Source: Singulisphaera acidiphila DSM 18658
Lineage (GTDB): Bacteria; Planctomycetota; Planctomycetia; Isosphaerales; Isosphaeraceae
Assembly: GCF_000242455.2 (NCBI RefSeq)
Contig: NC_019892.1
Location: 5,528,744-5,592,743, forward strand
Reading direction: 5' to 3'
DNA length: 64,000 nt
Of this stretch, positions 8,625 through 17,289 are shown in pieces. The position numbers and the translations under genes were made by a program. The number at the start of each line of letters is the position of its first letter. Within the stretch, counting starts at the first letter, position 1. The notes beneath the pieces were generated by a model that worked only from the letters and a program-made list of their open reading frames with translations, was not told where the DNA came from and made no database searches.

Positions 8625-8812
8625 GACGCCTTCTCCTTGCTCTCCTGCCGCTTCAACCGCTCCATGATCCGGATCAGGACCAGGGGCCGCATGAAGCACG
8701 ACACACAACGGTCTTTCAGACCGGCCGGGATGGCGACCCCCCCGATCACGTCGCCGCAACGGTCGCAACGGGGGCCGACGACCAGCGACCCCCACTTCGG
8801 CTTGCTCGGCAT
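8618..8812 (-). CDS. Small protein with a CxxC...CxxC zinc finger
   Basis: The protein has 64 residues. AAGGAG lies 6 nt before the ATG at 8812, which favours this start over the one at 8857. CDRC (near residue 18) and CVSC (near residue 36) form a four-cysteine zinc-finger pattern, followed by a basic helix (RPLVLIRIMERLKRQESKEK). A nucleic-acid-binding role is plausible but unproven. It is divergent from the gene at 9007; the 194 bp between them hold three near-palindromic repeats. Confidence 0.55.
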   Translation of the reverse strand: MPSKPKWGSLVVGPRCDRCGDVIGGVAIPAGLKDRCVSCFMRPLVLIRIMERLKRQESKEKASC

Positions 8813-8864
8813 GAACGGCTCCTTCTTTGGTTTTTTCTTAAAGCCTGGCTCGCTCATTAATGAA

Positions 8865-9001
8865 GGAATTGTTGCAATTGTCTTCCGGAGACATCCTAGG
8901 TTCGAGCGGGGAGGTGTCAAGGGTTTTATTGAAGGAATTGTTGGAATTATTGCATGGGCACAGCGGCTACTGGACCTCTTCGGGTGGAATTGCGACAATT
9001 G
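8865..9001. promoter_or_regulatory. Three copies of a 16-bp near-palindromic repeat (candidate operator cluster)
   Basis: Copies are at 8865-8880 (GGAATTGTTGCAATTG), 8934-8949 (GGAATTGTTGGAATTA) and 8986-9001 (GGAATTGCGACAATTG). The common form is GGAATTG-N4-AATTR, an interrupted dyad. All three lie in the divergent intergenic region, and the last ends 5 nt before the ATG at 9007. That is where a repressor would block both promoter and ribosome binding. The protein encoded at 9007 is one candidate ligand. Confidence 0.5.
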
Positions 9002-9006
9002 GGGCA

Positions 9007-9510
9007 ATGGCAAAAGACAACGGTCTGAAGATTTACTTTCGGACGACGCCGAAGTTGCGGGGGTTTTATAATCGCCTGACCGGAGCGCTGCGCGCCACGG
9101 ACACGCTTGCGTCCAAGCCGGGCTACACGTCCAACGACGCGATCATCAACGCGCTCCTGCTTTGGGCGGCGGACCGGGACCCGGATGACCTGGCGCGGGA
9201 GCTTGATCCGCATATCAGGCACTTCGAGGGGATCTGGGACGAGGTGTTGGCCGCCCAGGCGACGTCTGAGCCCCCCGAGCCGCCGGCCGAACCCAATCCG
9301 CCGGTGCAGGGAACAGCCTCGGTGGGGTCGACTGGGGACCCGCAGTGGGTGACCGGCAGCATTCGCCAACGGACCGATGGCGACAATGCCAAGATCACCC
9401 GGAAGAATCGCCAGGCACGCGAGGAAGCGCGGAGCAAGCCGAAGGAAGAGCCGGGGGAATCGGAACCGGCGAAGAGGAAAGCGGGACGCAAAGGGAAGTC
9501 GTCCCCTTGA
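9007..9510 (+). CDS. Hypothetical basic protein, possible DNA-binding regulator
   Basis: The protein has 167 residues. The frame is open upstream to 8860, but that stretch is made of the near-palindromic repeats, so the ATG at 9007 is preferred despite a weak ribosome site. Residues 1-80 are the likely folded part, with a strand-like start (GLKIYFRTTPKLRGFY), then helices (TSNDAIINALLLWAADRD and DDLARELDPHIRHFE). The arrangement is loosely like a ribbon-helix-helix protein. The rest is a low-complexity Pro/Glu linker ending in a Lys/Arg-rich tail, suggesting nucleic-acid contact. The family is not recognised. Confidence 0.55.
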   Translation: MAKDNGLKIYFRTTPKLRGFYNRLTGALRATDTLASKPGYTSNDAIINALLLWAADRDPDDLARELDPHIRHFEGIWDEVLAAQATSEPPEPPAEPNPPVQGTASVGSTGDPQWVTGSIRQRTDGDNAKITRKNRQAREEARSKPKEEPGESEPAKRKAGRKGKSSP

Positions 9511-9738
9511 CCGTGTGGTTTGGTTTGTCGGGTTGTGGGCCAGGCAACGGCGTGTCTCCCCAGGCGTTTCCGACTCTTTTTTTCCTGGCGCTCGGCAGCT
9601 GGTGCGCGAATCTGGGTAAGGAACGCTGCCTGAAAAGGAAGTTTACGGCCTGAACTGGTAGTTCGGGTGTCCTGGCGGCCCTGAGCGACCTCCGTCGAAT
9701 TCCGATGCACGCACCAACTGCCGAGCGCTTACGAAATT

Positions 9739-9842
9739 TTTAACCACGAATGACACAAATGACACGAATAAAAACAAAGAAATTCAATGATTGATTTTCA
9801 ACTTTTTCTTCATTCGTGTCATTTGTGTCATTCGTGGTTAAA
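9739..9842. repeat. 31-bp perfect inverted repeat, dispersed palindrome type
   Basis: The arms 9739-9769 and 9812-9842 are exact complements, and each arm contains internally repeated TGACACAAATGACAC-like units. The loop is 42 nt and AT-rich. Repeats with ATTCGTGTCATTCGTGGTT-like arms are, from memory, dispersed in many environmental bacterial genomes. It fills most of the 368-base gap between 9510 and 9879; the rest holds nothing recognisable. Confidence 0.7.
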
Positions 9843-9878
9843 TTCTCCTTTTTTTTTGGAGCACCAAAAAGGGCGGAC

Positions 9879-10145
9879 TTACTCCAACCCCACCGCCATG
9901 ACAAAGGGGCCGATCGCGAAGGCGTCCAGCCGCTTGGTCTCATGCTCGGCCGCCCATTGGACCCAGCGGCTGCGCGTCCCCCAGATGAGCTCGATGACGA
10001 CGATCTCGTCGGTCAACCGATTCCGCTTCACCACCTCGACCCGGAACCAGAGCGGGATCCGGCACCGCACTCGAACCTTGTCGAGCGGAGCCGGGGCCGG
10101 GGATGGCGACGGTGGAGGAGGGGGAGGGTTGAGCGCGACGATCAT
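9879..10145 (-). CDS. Hypothetical 88-residue protein
   Basis: The ATG at 10145 has GGAGCCC upstream. After a Pro/Ala-rich N-terminus (PPPPPPSPSPAPAP) the protein has alternating strand-like segments (RVRCRIPLWFRVEVVKRN, DEIVVIELIWGTR). They end in WVQWAAEHETKRLDAFAIGP, which looks like a folded small beta domain. The family is not recognised. An upstream frame from a GTG at 10338 (GGAG 6 nt before it) overlaps the start in another register, so the two may be one gene split by a frameshift. Confidence 0.45.
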   Translation of the reverse strand: MIVALNPPPPPPSPSPAPAPLDKVRVRCRIPLWFRVEVVKRNRLTDEIVVIELIWGTRSRWVQWAAEHETKRLDAFAIGPFVMAVGLE

Positions 10146-10670
10146 GATGGGCTCCGACGCCTACGGAAAGGGACAGAATCAACTCTCGCAAATCGTTCTC
10201 CGCTCGCTCGAGCGTTCCTCTTGACCACTCAGAGGCGTCCCTGGCCCTCAAAATCAGATCCTCCCTGATCCTGAACCCGGATTCATGCGAACTTGTGTTC
10301 CGGGTCACGCTCCCTGTTGCGAGCTTTGCCCGAGCCACGATACGCTCCTTTTTGGTATCTCTTGAGTCAGCTTAACTAACGAAAAATAGTGATATTGCGT
10401 ACACTTACTATGAAGGATTTCGTGCGACTTGTCAATTGAGCTGTTTGAGAATTCGGGACGGTCGCTCACACCTTCGGTTCGAACGCCCGATCAAGGGGGC
10501 TGCGACCTTGCTGTCGCGAAGCTTCACGAAGAATTTACTGTTCTCAGACCGCGGAGTTCGGGTAAGAAACGACCGTCAGAGGGACGCATTGCGAACTCGA
10601 TCCCCGGCCTGTTTCCGGGCCGAGATCGGGGGCAGGCGCTGACGGACGATCTTCTTGGGAGGAACTGGGG
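10146..10670. other. Intergenic region, possibly holding a small frame at its left end
   Basis: 10146-10338 (minus) can encode ~64 residues from a GTG with a good ribosome site, including an amphipathic charged helix (LERAENDLRELILSLS). It runs out of register with the following gene. From 10339 to 10670 there is no gene; the last bases carry the GGGAGG ribosome site of the gene at 10671. Confidence 0.3.
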
Positions 10671-13214
10671 ATGACAGCCGTGATGTATCAAAGACTCCTT
10701 GCGCCTCTTTTGCTGGTGAGCCTCGCGCTGCCGGCGCGGGGGGCAGACCTGGTCGCCCTTTCGCCGCAGACCGTTGACCGGTTTCTCCCCCAGGGCAAGG
10801 AGGTCGATGGCATTTACGGCGACTTCGCCCTGGCCAACGACCAACTCATTGCGGTGGTCGCGCACCCCAAGCGGGGCCGGAACGCGAATATGGGCGTCCG
10901 CGAAGTCGGCGGCGCTCTCATCGACCTGACGCGGCGGGATCGCCAGAGCGACCAGCTCTCGGCCTTCTATCCCGGGGCGCAGCTTCGCGAGTTCAAGTTC
11001 GCCGGGATCGAGGTGGAAGCCCCGAAAATGTACGAGGTAGGCGAACTCGACCGAGTCTTCGTTCAGGCCCGCCGCGTCACACTCAAACTCGTCGCGGCGC
11101 CGCGGGAAAAGGAGCCCGACGTCGAGGTTTCCTACACGCTCGAGGACGGCTGGCCCTCGGTGTTGGTGACCACCACCTTCGCGAACCGGGGGACCACGCC
11201 GATTGATGCCGACCTGCTCGACGCGATCCGCGCCGATCACTCCTTCGAGTCCAGCCCCGAGGTCTCGACCCCCTTGTTCTGGGCGTACGACAAGCATTTT
11301 GGCCAGGCCTACGGGGTGGCCGCCGAGGGCCTTGAAATCCTGGCTGCCAATGCCAGGCGCCTGCTCCTCCGCTACCGCGATCACGACGGCAAGACCTCCG
11401 TCCGAATTGCCCCAGGCGCCACCTATCGCTTCGCCCGCCGGGTCATCCCCGGCGCGAACCTCTTCGATGTCCGCCGGGTCGCCGATCAACTGGCCGGGAA
11501 GAAAGATCGCCCCGTTCGCCTCACGGTGAAAGACGAAGCCGGTCGCCCCGTCTCCGAGGCCGATGTCGTGCTCGCGTTGAGCGGCAAGCCGTACGCCTGG
11601 GGCCGCACTAACGATGCAGGACAGGTGCAGATGTCTGCGAACGAAGCGGCTGGCGAATTGACGGTCTCAGCCGTGGGGCATGGCTCAAAAACGGTCGCGC
11701 TCGCCCCGGATTCCCCGGAGACGCTCGCGGTCGAGGTCCCTGTGGCCGCGACGGTCGTCGCCCGGATCACCGACGGCGAGGGCAAGGACACCCCTTGCAA
11801 GGTTCAGTTCCTCGGGCGCGACGGCACGAAGAGTCCTGACTTCGGTCCGGACAGCGGCGAGCATGCGGTCAAGAACGTGTACTACAGCCACGACGGCCGC
11901 TTCCGCCGAGACCTGGAGCCCGGTTCGTATGATGTTATCGTCAGTTATGGACCCGAGTACGACGCCGTCTTCGCCAAGGTTGACGCGAAGCGCGGGGAAG
12001 AGACGCTGCTGGAGGCGAAGCTGGTCCGTTCCGTGAAGACCGACGGTTGGATCAGCGCAGACTTTCACAGCCATTCCAGCCCCTCCGGCGACAATACGGC
12101 CAGCCAGTTCGGCCGCGTGCTCAACCTCCTCTGTGAGCAGATCGATTTTGCCCCCTGCACCGAGCATAATCGCCTCTCGACCTATGAGCCCCACCTCAAA
12201 CGCCTCGGTGCCGAGCGGCGCATGGCCACGTGCGTCGGGATGGAACTGACCGGCCTTCCGCTCCCCTTGAACCATCAGAACGCCTTCCCCCTGGTCCTCA
12301 GGCCCTACACCCAGGACAATGGTGGGCCGACGGCCGACAGCGACTCCGAAATCCAGATCGATCGGCTGGCTTTCTGGGACGGCGGCAGTGACAAGCTCGT
12401 CCAGGTCAACCACCCCGACCTTGGCTGGATGTTCCACGACCGCAACGGTGACGGGACTCTCGACACCGGCTTCGCAGCCATGCGCGGGAAGATGGATGTC
12501 ATCGAGGTCCACCCGCTCCACACGATCTTCGCCAAGCCGACGACCCAGGCCGGCGGGAAAACCCACAACAATACGGTCGTCAACTGGCTCCAACTCCTGA
12601 ACCGGGGGCATCGCATTCCGGGCGTGGTCAACACCGATGCGCATTACAACTTTCACGGGTCAGGCTTCCTGCGAAACTACTTGCGGAGCCCGACGGACGA
12701 CCCGGCCGAGATCCGGACGCTTGACGTCGTCCATGCCGCCGAGCGTGGAAACCTTGTCATGACGAGCGGCCCGTTCCTCGAAGTCGAACTTCGCGCAGAG
12801 GGAGGCGCGGGGGCGGCAGCGATCCCTGGGAACGACCTTTCTGCCCCCGGCGGTGAGGCGATGCTGAAGGTCCGGGTCCAGTGTCCGAACTGGTTTGACG
12901 TCGACCGCGTTCAGGTCTTCCTCAATGGCCACCCGTCCGAGTCGTTGAACTTCACACGCGAGTCCGCTCCCGGCCGGTTCTCGGACGGTGTCCTGAAATT
13001 CGAACAGGAAATCCCGCTCCGTCTCGACCGCGACACCCATGTTGTCGTGGCCGCCATCGGTGAGCGGTCAACGCTCGGCCCGGTCATGGGACCGGACCAT
13101 GCCAAGGATAAGCCCGTCGCGGTCTCGAACCCGATCTTCGTGGACGTCGACGGCGGCGATTTCAAGCCCAGTGGTGATCCGCTGGGCGAGCTGCCGGTCA
13201 AGGGCGGCCGCTGA
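10671..13214 (+). CDS. Secreted PHP-domain metallohydrolase (CehA/McbA-like)
   Basis: The protein has 847 residues, with GGGAGG 9 nt before the ATG. Residues 1-25 are a signal peptide (LLAPLLLVSLALPARG, then A). The middle has two beta-sandwich modules resembling carboxypeptidase-regulatory repeats (LTVKDEAGRPVSEADVVLAL near 285; VARITDGEGKDTPCKVQFLG near 365). From ~455 comes a PHP-type metal site: DFHSHS, CTEHNR, VNHPDLGW and NTDAHYNFHGS supply the His/Asp/Glu ligands. PHP enzymes hydrolyse phosphoester or carbamate bonds; the CehA branch includes a secreted carbaryl esterase, but the substrate here is unknown. A small Tat-signal protein follows 145 bp downstream on the same strand. Confidence 0.85.
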   Translation: MTAVMYQRLLAPLLLVSLALPARGADLVALSPQTVDRFLPQGKEVDGIYGDFALANDQLIAVVAHPKRGRNANMGVREVGGALIDLTRRDRQSDQLSAFYPGAQLREFKFAGIEVEAPKMYEVGELDRVFVQARRVTLKLVAAPREKEPDVEVSYTLEDGWPSVLVTTTFANRGTTPIDADLLDAIRADHSFESSPEVSTPLFWAYDKHFGQAYGVAAEGLEILAANARRLLLRYRDHDGKTSVRIAPGATYRFARRVIPGANLFDVRRVADQLAGKKDRPVRLTVKDEAGRPVSEADVVLALSGKPYAWGRTNDAGQVQMSANEAAGELTVSAVGHGSKTVALAPDSPETLAVEVPVAATVVARITDGEGKDTPCKVQFLGRDGTKSPDFGPDSGEHAVKNVYYSHDGRFRRDLEPGSYDVIVSYGPEYDAVFAKVDAKRGEETLLEAKLVRSVKTDGWISADFHSHSSPSGDNTASQFGRVLNLLCEQIDFAPCTEHNRLSTYEPHLKRLGAERRMATCVGMELTGLPLPLNHQNAFPLVLRPYTQDNGGPTADSDSEIQIDRLAFWDGGSDKLVQVNHPDLGWMFHDRNGDGTLDTGFAAMRGKMDVIEVHPLHTIFAKPTTQAGGKTHNNTVVNWLQLLNRGHRIPGVVNTDAHYNFHGSGFLRNYLRSPTDDPAEIRTLDVVHAAERGNLVMTSGPFLEVELRAEGGAGAAAIPGNDLSAPGGEAMLKVRVQCPNWFDVDRVQVFLNGHPSESLNFTRESAPGRFSDGVLKFEQEIPLRLDRDTHVVVAAIGERSTLGPVMGPDHAKDKPVAVSNPIFVDVDGGDFKPSGDPLGELPVKGGR

Positions 13215-13359
13215 GCGCCGATCTTCGACGTATGGCCGGGCGGGCCGATCGCGTTCGGTCTGGCCCGGTCTTGAGGGGATCGTTAAGGTGGCCGCTAGCC
13301 TGCCGTGGACCGGCCTCGGTGGGTTATGGCTCTTTTGGCAGCGAAAGGAAGCAGAGATC

Positions 13360-13668
13360 ATGGCGACCGGAAACGATCGACGCAACTTCTTGAACGCGTT
13401 AGGAGCCGGGGCTTCGGGTATTCTGCTCGCCTCGGCCGCAGGAGATTCCCAGGCGGCCGATGAACCGGGGAACGGCCAGGTCTTCAAGGGGACATCGAAG
13501 AAAGGCGATATCAAGGAAGCGCTCGACGCTGCGATTCAGGCGGCGATGGCCACCGCTCGCGGCAACGACCGGCAGGTCCGCTGGACGTTCAAGAGCCTGT
13601 CGGGAGTGAACGGGGGCATCATCGGAGCGCACGAAGTCACCGTCACCATCGAGGCGGCGATCCTCTAA
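13360..13668 (+). CDS. Small Tat-signal protein with dodecin-like pattern
   Basis: The protein has 102 residues; the upstream open frame is discarded because it overlaps the previous gene. Residues 5-35 are a twin-arginine signal (DRRNFLNALGAGASGILLAS). The mature part has one helix (IKEALDAAIQAAMATA) followed by strands (VRWTFKSLSG and IIGAHEVTVTIEA). This order, including the Trp after the helix and the closing strand, resembles dodecin, a small flavin-binding oligomer. Dodecins are normally cytosolic, so an exported one would be unusual; this is inference from pattern only. It lies 145 bp after the PHP gene. Confidence 0.6.
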   Translation: MATGNDRRNFLNALGAGASGILLASAAGDSQAADEPGNGQVFKGTSKKGDIKEALDAAIQAAMATARGNDRQVRWTFKSLSGVNGGIIGAHEVTVTIEAAIL

Positions 13669-13734
13669 CGCCCTGAGTGGTCCGTTTGTTTCCGCCCGCG
13701 ACCTGAGCTTGAGTTTCCCTTTCCCGGGACCGCC

Positions 13735-14964
13735 TCATCCCACGGCCACAGCGTCTGTCATGGCCCGGCCGCGTTTCGCGATGAACGCGCGGGCCTTGGC
13801 GATCTTGTCCCTGGTTTCCTCGGGTTCACGAACGAGGGTCAGCAGCCGCTGTGAGATGGCTTCTCCCGTGGCGGTCTCAACCTCGAAGAGCCAGTCGCCC
13901 AAACCGACGTCACGCCACATTTGCCCTTTGCGCGTATCCGTCGGCTGGCGGACGTGGATGGCCGGGGTGCCGTTGGCGATGGCGATGATCGGGGAGTGCA
14001 TTTCGCAACTGACGATGGCGGCGGCCCGTGCATAGGTTGAGGCGGCCTCGTCCGTCAGCCAGTAGCCGGGGCGGACGACGACGTGCGGCTTCACATCCTC
14101 GGGGAGTCGGTCGAAGAGCAGGGGGCGGAGCAACTCGACCTGATACGTCATCTCCGGGCAGAGTAAGGCCTTGTTGCCCGTGCCCCGTACCCAACCGGTG
14201 ATCGCCTCCCGGAGCTTGGCGTGGTCCGGCTCGGCGTGCTTTTCGTTCACGGCCTCTCGCTTCGCAACCTCCTCGGGCGGGACGCTCTTGCGGATCTTCC
14301 AGTAGGGCGTGTACCGCAGTCGCGGGACGAAGCAGGCGAATTTTCCAGGCTTCAGGGCGTGCTCGCGCAGGAATGCGTCGGCCTTTTCGTCGTCGCGGAG
14401 GTCGAGGAAAAAGGTTGCGTCCGGCCCGAATTCCCTGTGTGGGCACGAGGTCTTGCTGGCCTCGAGGGCGTGCAGCGAGTCGGTATCGCGGCAGAAGATG
14501 AATTTCGCGTCGGCGAGCAGGTCGCGTCGGTCCTTGAGCTCCGCATCGTTGAGCGTGATACCGCCAATGACGTACGGCTTGCCCGTTTTCCGCCACTTGG
14601 CGATGTCGGCGGCGGCGACGAAACCAGGCCCCGACCCGTGCAAACAGATGTCGCACGCCTCGAGCGCGCCCTGCTTCTCGTGTGTCGTCTCGGCAATCCG
14701 AAGTTTGGGAAACCGCGCCCGGAGCATCGCCTCGACGCCGTTGTCGATCGACGACGGCCAGAGCGTGACCTCCGCCTCGGGCAAGTGGGTCTCGAGCAGG
14801 GCGAGCATGCCCGGCGTATGGGCGATGTCGCCAATGTTAATCGTCTGCCAAGAAGAGCGAAGCAGGATCCGCCTGGGTTTGCCCACATCCGCGCCAGCGA
14901 TGGAAACTACCGTGGCTGCGCTCAGGGTGGCAAGGAACTGACGACGTGAAAGTCGATGACTCAT
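13735..14964 (-). CDS. Polysaccharide pyruvyl transferase family protein with Tat signal
   Basis: The protein has 409 residues. The N-terminus SRRQFLATLSAATVVSIAG is a Tat signal. The body fits the pyruvyltransferase fold: a first half starting ILLRSSWQTINIGDIAHTPG, a central GSGPGF/YVIGGITL region, and a second half with ALLCPEMTYQVELL, a VVVRPGYWLTDEA segment and IVSCEMHSPIIAIANGTPAI. The last resembles the SxRxH...A...G region of the family. The family adds ketal-linked pyruvate to sugars. An exported copy is atypical, since pyruvyl transfer usually uses cytosolic PEP, so it may have another activity. It follows two glycosyltransferase genes on the same strand. Confidence 0.75.
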   Translation of the reverse strand: MSHRLSRRQFLATLSAATVVSIAGADVGKPRRILLRSSWQTINIGDIAHTPGMLALLETHLPEAEVTLWPSSIDNGVEAMLRARFPKLRIAETTHEKQGALEACDICLHGSGPGFVAAADIAKWRKTGKPYVIGGITLNDAELKDRRDLLADAKFIFCRDTDSLHALEASKTSCPHREFGPDATFFLDLRDDEKADAFLREHALKPGKFACFVPRLRYTPYWKIRKSVPPEEVAKREAVNEKHAEPDHAKLREAITGWVRGTGNKALLCPEMTYQVELLRPLLFDRLPEDVKPHVVVRPGYWLTDEAASTYARAAAIVSCEMHSPIIAIANGTPAIHVRQPTDTRKGQMWRDVGLGDWLFEVETATGEAISQRLLTLVREPEETRDKIAKARAFIAKRGRAMTDAVAVG

Positions 14965-15201
14965 GCTCGTGGCATCCTCATCAATGAGTCCACGGGGGCG
15001 CGATTCGCTCCCTTTTTTTTGATTGCCGGACGAGGAGGAGTGCGGATGCGATCCATCCTGTCACACGCCCCAAGCCTTGTAAACCGACCTGAATCCCGGT
15101 TTCCGGTGCTTGCGTGCAGGGCCTCGAAACCCACGTTCCGCCGGATCGAGGCGCAGGCCGCCAGGTTGCGCACCGAGCCGCGGATCATCCGACGACTCCG
15201 G

Positions 15202-15993
15202 CTATCCGTCGGTCCTACGCATCCATGAGCCGTGCAGATAATTCGTTCCCCGGCTCACGGCGCGGTAGTGAAAGATGAACGACGACGGGCAGACGGCGAA
15301 TCGCCAGCCCAGGCGAGCCCACCGATTCTGGAGCTCGTCCTCGTTGCTCGTCATCAAGGGATCGGGATTGGGCATGCCGTTGGGCTGGAGGTCATTCCGG
15401 GGCCGATAGACGTGGGCCTCGTCGAACCGCCCGGCGAGCCAGACTTCGGCGCGTGCCATCTGGAAGAAGCCGTTCACCCTGGCCTCGACGACCAGCCCCT
15501 GATACCGGGCCTGGAGCGTTCGGGAAAGCGAGTCGAGGTAGGCTGGATCGTCGGTGAGTCGATACCCGGGGACGTAGTTCGCGACGTGGGCCTTCACCGT
15601 CGCGGTCCGCCCGGGGGCATTCGAGAGCGGTCCGGCCAGGGCATAGCCCGACTCCAGGGCGTGGATCAGGCCGTGCTGCCACCCTTCGCAGAAGAGGATG
15701 TCCGAATTCCCGGCGATCACATAGTCGGCCCCTTGCATGATCGCCCGATGAATGCCCCAGTTCCAGGACCGGGTCAGGCCGCCGTTCTCCGGGAACCTGT
15801 GCACCACGATTGGCAGGGCGTCCGCCCCGAGGAACTCCTGCCAGTCGGGATCTCCCCAATCAGGGCTGGCGTCGTCGACGACGATCGTCAGCGGATCCTC
15901 GGTGTGGCGGGCGAAGCTTTCGATCGTCCGCATCGCATAATCGAACTGGCCGTACGTCGGGCAGACCAGGGCAATCCGGGGCTCCGCCATCAT
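15202..15993 (-). CDS. Family 2 glycosyltransferase
   Basis: The protein has 263 residues with no membrane segment. The N-terminal GT-A domain starts RIALVCPTYGQFDYAMRTIESF. It has the nucleotide-binding VVDDASPDWGD segment and a SWNWGIHRAIMQGADYVIAGNSDI region equivalent to the DxD area (NSD here). RNDLQPNGMPNPDPLMTSNE and WRFAVCPSSFIFHYRA close the fold. It transfers a sugar from an activated donor to an unknown acceptor in the cytosol. The gene lies 48 bp downstream of the GT4 gene and 237 bp upstream of the pyruvyltransferase gene, suggesting one glycan operon. Confidence 0.85.
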   Translation of the reverse strand: MMAEPRIALVCPTYGQFDYAMRTIESFARHTEDPLTIVVDDASPDWGDPDWQEFLGADALPIVVHRFPENGGLTRSWNWGIHRAIMQGADYVIAGNSDILFCEGWQHGLIHALESGYALAGPLSNAPGRTATVKAHVANYVPGYRLTDDPAYLDSLSRTLQARYQGLVVEARVNGFFQMARAEVWLAGRFDEAHVYRPRNDLQPNGMPNPDPLMTSNEDELQNRWARLGWRFAVCPSSFIFHYRAVSRGTNYLHGSWMRRTDG

Positions 15994-16041
15994 CTCGACT
16001 CCCGCGGAAGACGTAATCTCGCATGCCGAGGCTAGGACCGA

Positions 16042-17289
16042 TCAGCCCCCGGACGATCCTACCGAGGCGCCGAGTGACTCGAAATAGGCCTGATACTCAT
16101 TCGCCACCTCGCCCTCATCCCAGCGCCCGGCCGACGCCAGGGCACGGGCCCCCTGGGCCGCCTCCCATTCGGGGTCGTCCCAGAGCCGCTCGATGATCGC
16201 GATCCAGGGCTCGACTTCCTCGGCCGTCGGGATCTCGACGCTGGCGGGGGTATACCGCTCCGGGATTGGCAGGACGAATCCCCCCTCGCCGATCGTCTCG
16301 GGCAGGGCCCCACGATCGCTGCCGAGCACCGGGATTCCATTGGCGAGCGCCTCGGCGGCGACCCGCCCGAAGCTCTCGCGGCAGAGCGAGGGCATCAGCA
16401 CCGCACGCGTGACCCGGTAGAAGTCGCGCGGGTCGGGCGTGTTGGCCATCCGATGCAAGTTTCGCAGGCCGCTCATGTCCATCATGACCCGGCCGAGCCC
16501 GTCGGCCGTGCCACGACCTTCCACGACCAGGAGCGGGATGTCGGGTCGGCGGCGGTCGAGCTCGACGGCGATCCGGGCGAAGACCAACAACCCCTTGTTC
16601 GGCGACGGATTGACGAACGTCAAGTAGCGGGGCTGGCGGTCAGCAGCCACGACCCGGTCGGGCCGTAGTGGGTTGGGGATCACCTTGCAGTCGCGGCCGA
16701 GTACCTCGGCATAGTGCCGGCGGGCATACTCGGTCGTCACGACGATGCCGGAGACTTCCTCGAAGAGGCTCCGGCTCGAATACTGGAAGTTCCTCAGATG
16801 AAACACGACGGCGATCCCCCGTCGCCTGGCCCGTACGATCAGCTCGCGGCCGATCGGCGGCCCGCCGTAGGTCAGCATGACCTGGGGCCGGAATCGCTCG
16901 AAGACCTGATCCGCCAGGTCGAGAAAGGCAGCCGCCTCCGTCGCCGAAGGCGCCTTGAATGAACGACTCGACGCCGTCGGCATCAAGGTGACCCGCACGC
17001 CGTCCAACTGCAAGTCGTATACCTCAACGCCACGAGGCGTGCCGCCTTCCGTCTCCCGATGAGCTCCGGCAAGCGAAGCCCGGGCCGTGCGGTAGGGGAC
17101 ATTCAGCCGGTCGAGCACATCCTTGAGGGGCTTCTCCTTGTTGTAGTCGAGGACGCCCGTCGAGAGCACGCGGGCGTCGATCCCTCGGGCGGCGAACAGT
17201 TCCATCAACTCTCGCGTCGAGATCGCGGCGCCGCTCGAAGGATCCACGTAACCGTGACATGAAGCAAACAGGATCCGCGAGTAGCCCAT
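16042..17289 (-). CDS. Family 4 (GT-B) glycosyltransferase
   Basis: The protein has 415 residues and starts at ATG 17289 with AAGGAG 8 nt upstream; the frame runs 37 codons further but without such a site. The N-terminal GT-B half contains RILFASCHGYVDPSSGAAISTRELM. The C-terminal half has KVIPNPLRP, YLTFVNPSPNKG and the donor-site motif LMPSLCRESFGRVAAEALANGIPVLGS (given in part), ending in ALPETIGEGGFVLP, as in GT4 retaining enzymes. The donor sugar cannot be named. It is first of the three minus-strand glycan genes. Confidence 0.88.
   Translation of the reverse strand: MGYSRILFASCHGYVDPSSGAAISTRELMELFAARGIDARVLSTGVLDYNKEKPLKDVLDRLNVPYRTARASLAGAHRETEGGTPRGVEVYDLQLDGVRVTLMPTASSRSFKAPSATEAAAFLDLADQVFERFRPQVMLTYGGPPIGRELIVRARRRGIAVVFHLRNFQYSSRSLFEEVSGIVVTTEYARRHYAEVLGRDCKVIPNPLRPDRVVAADRQPRYLTFVNPSPNKGLLVFARIAVELDRRRPDIPLLVVEGRGTADGLGRVMMDMSGLRNLHRMANTPDPRDFYRVTRAVLMPSLCRESFGRVAAEALANGIPVLGSDRGALPETIGEGGFVLPIPERYTPASVEIPTAEEVEPWIAIIERLWDDPEWEAAQGARALASAGRWDEGEVANEYQAYFESLGASVGSSGG

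Noticed and set aside
9740..9943. Minus-strand frame reading TTNDTNDTNEEK
   Set aside because: It is the translation of the 31-bp palindromic repeat, not a gene.
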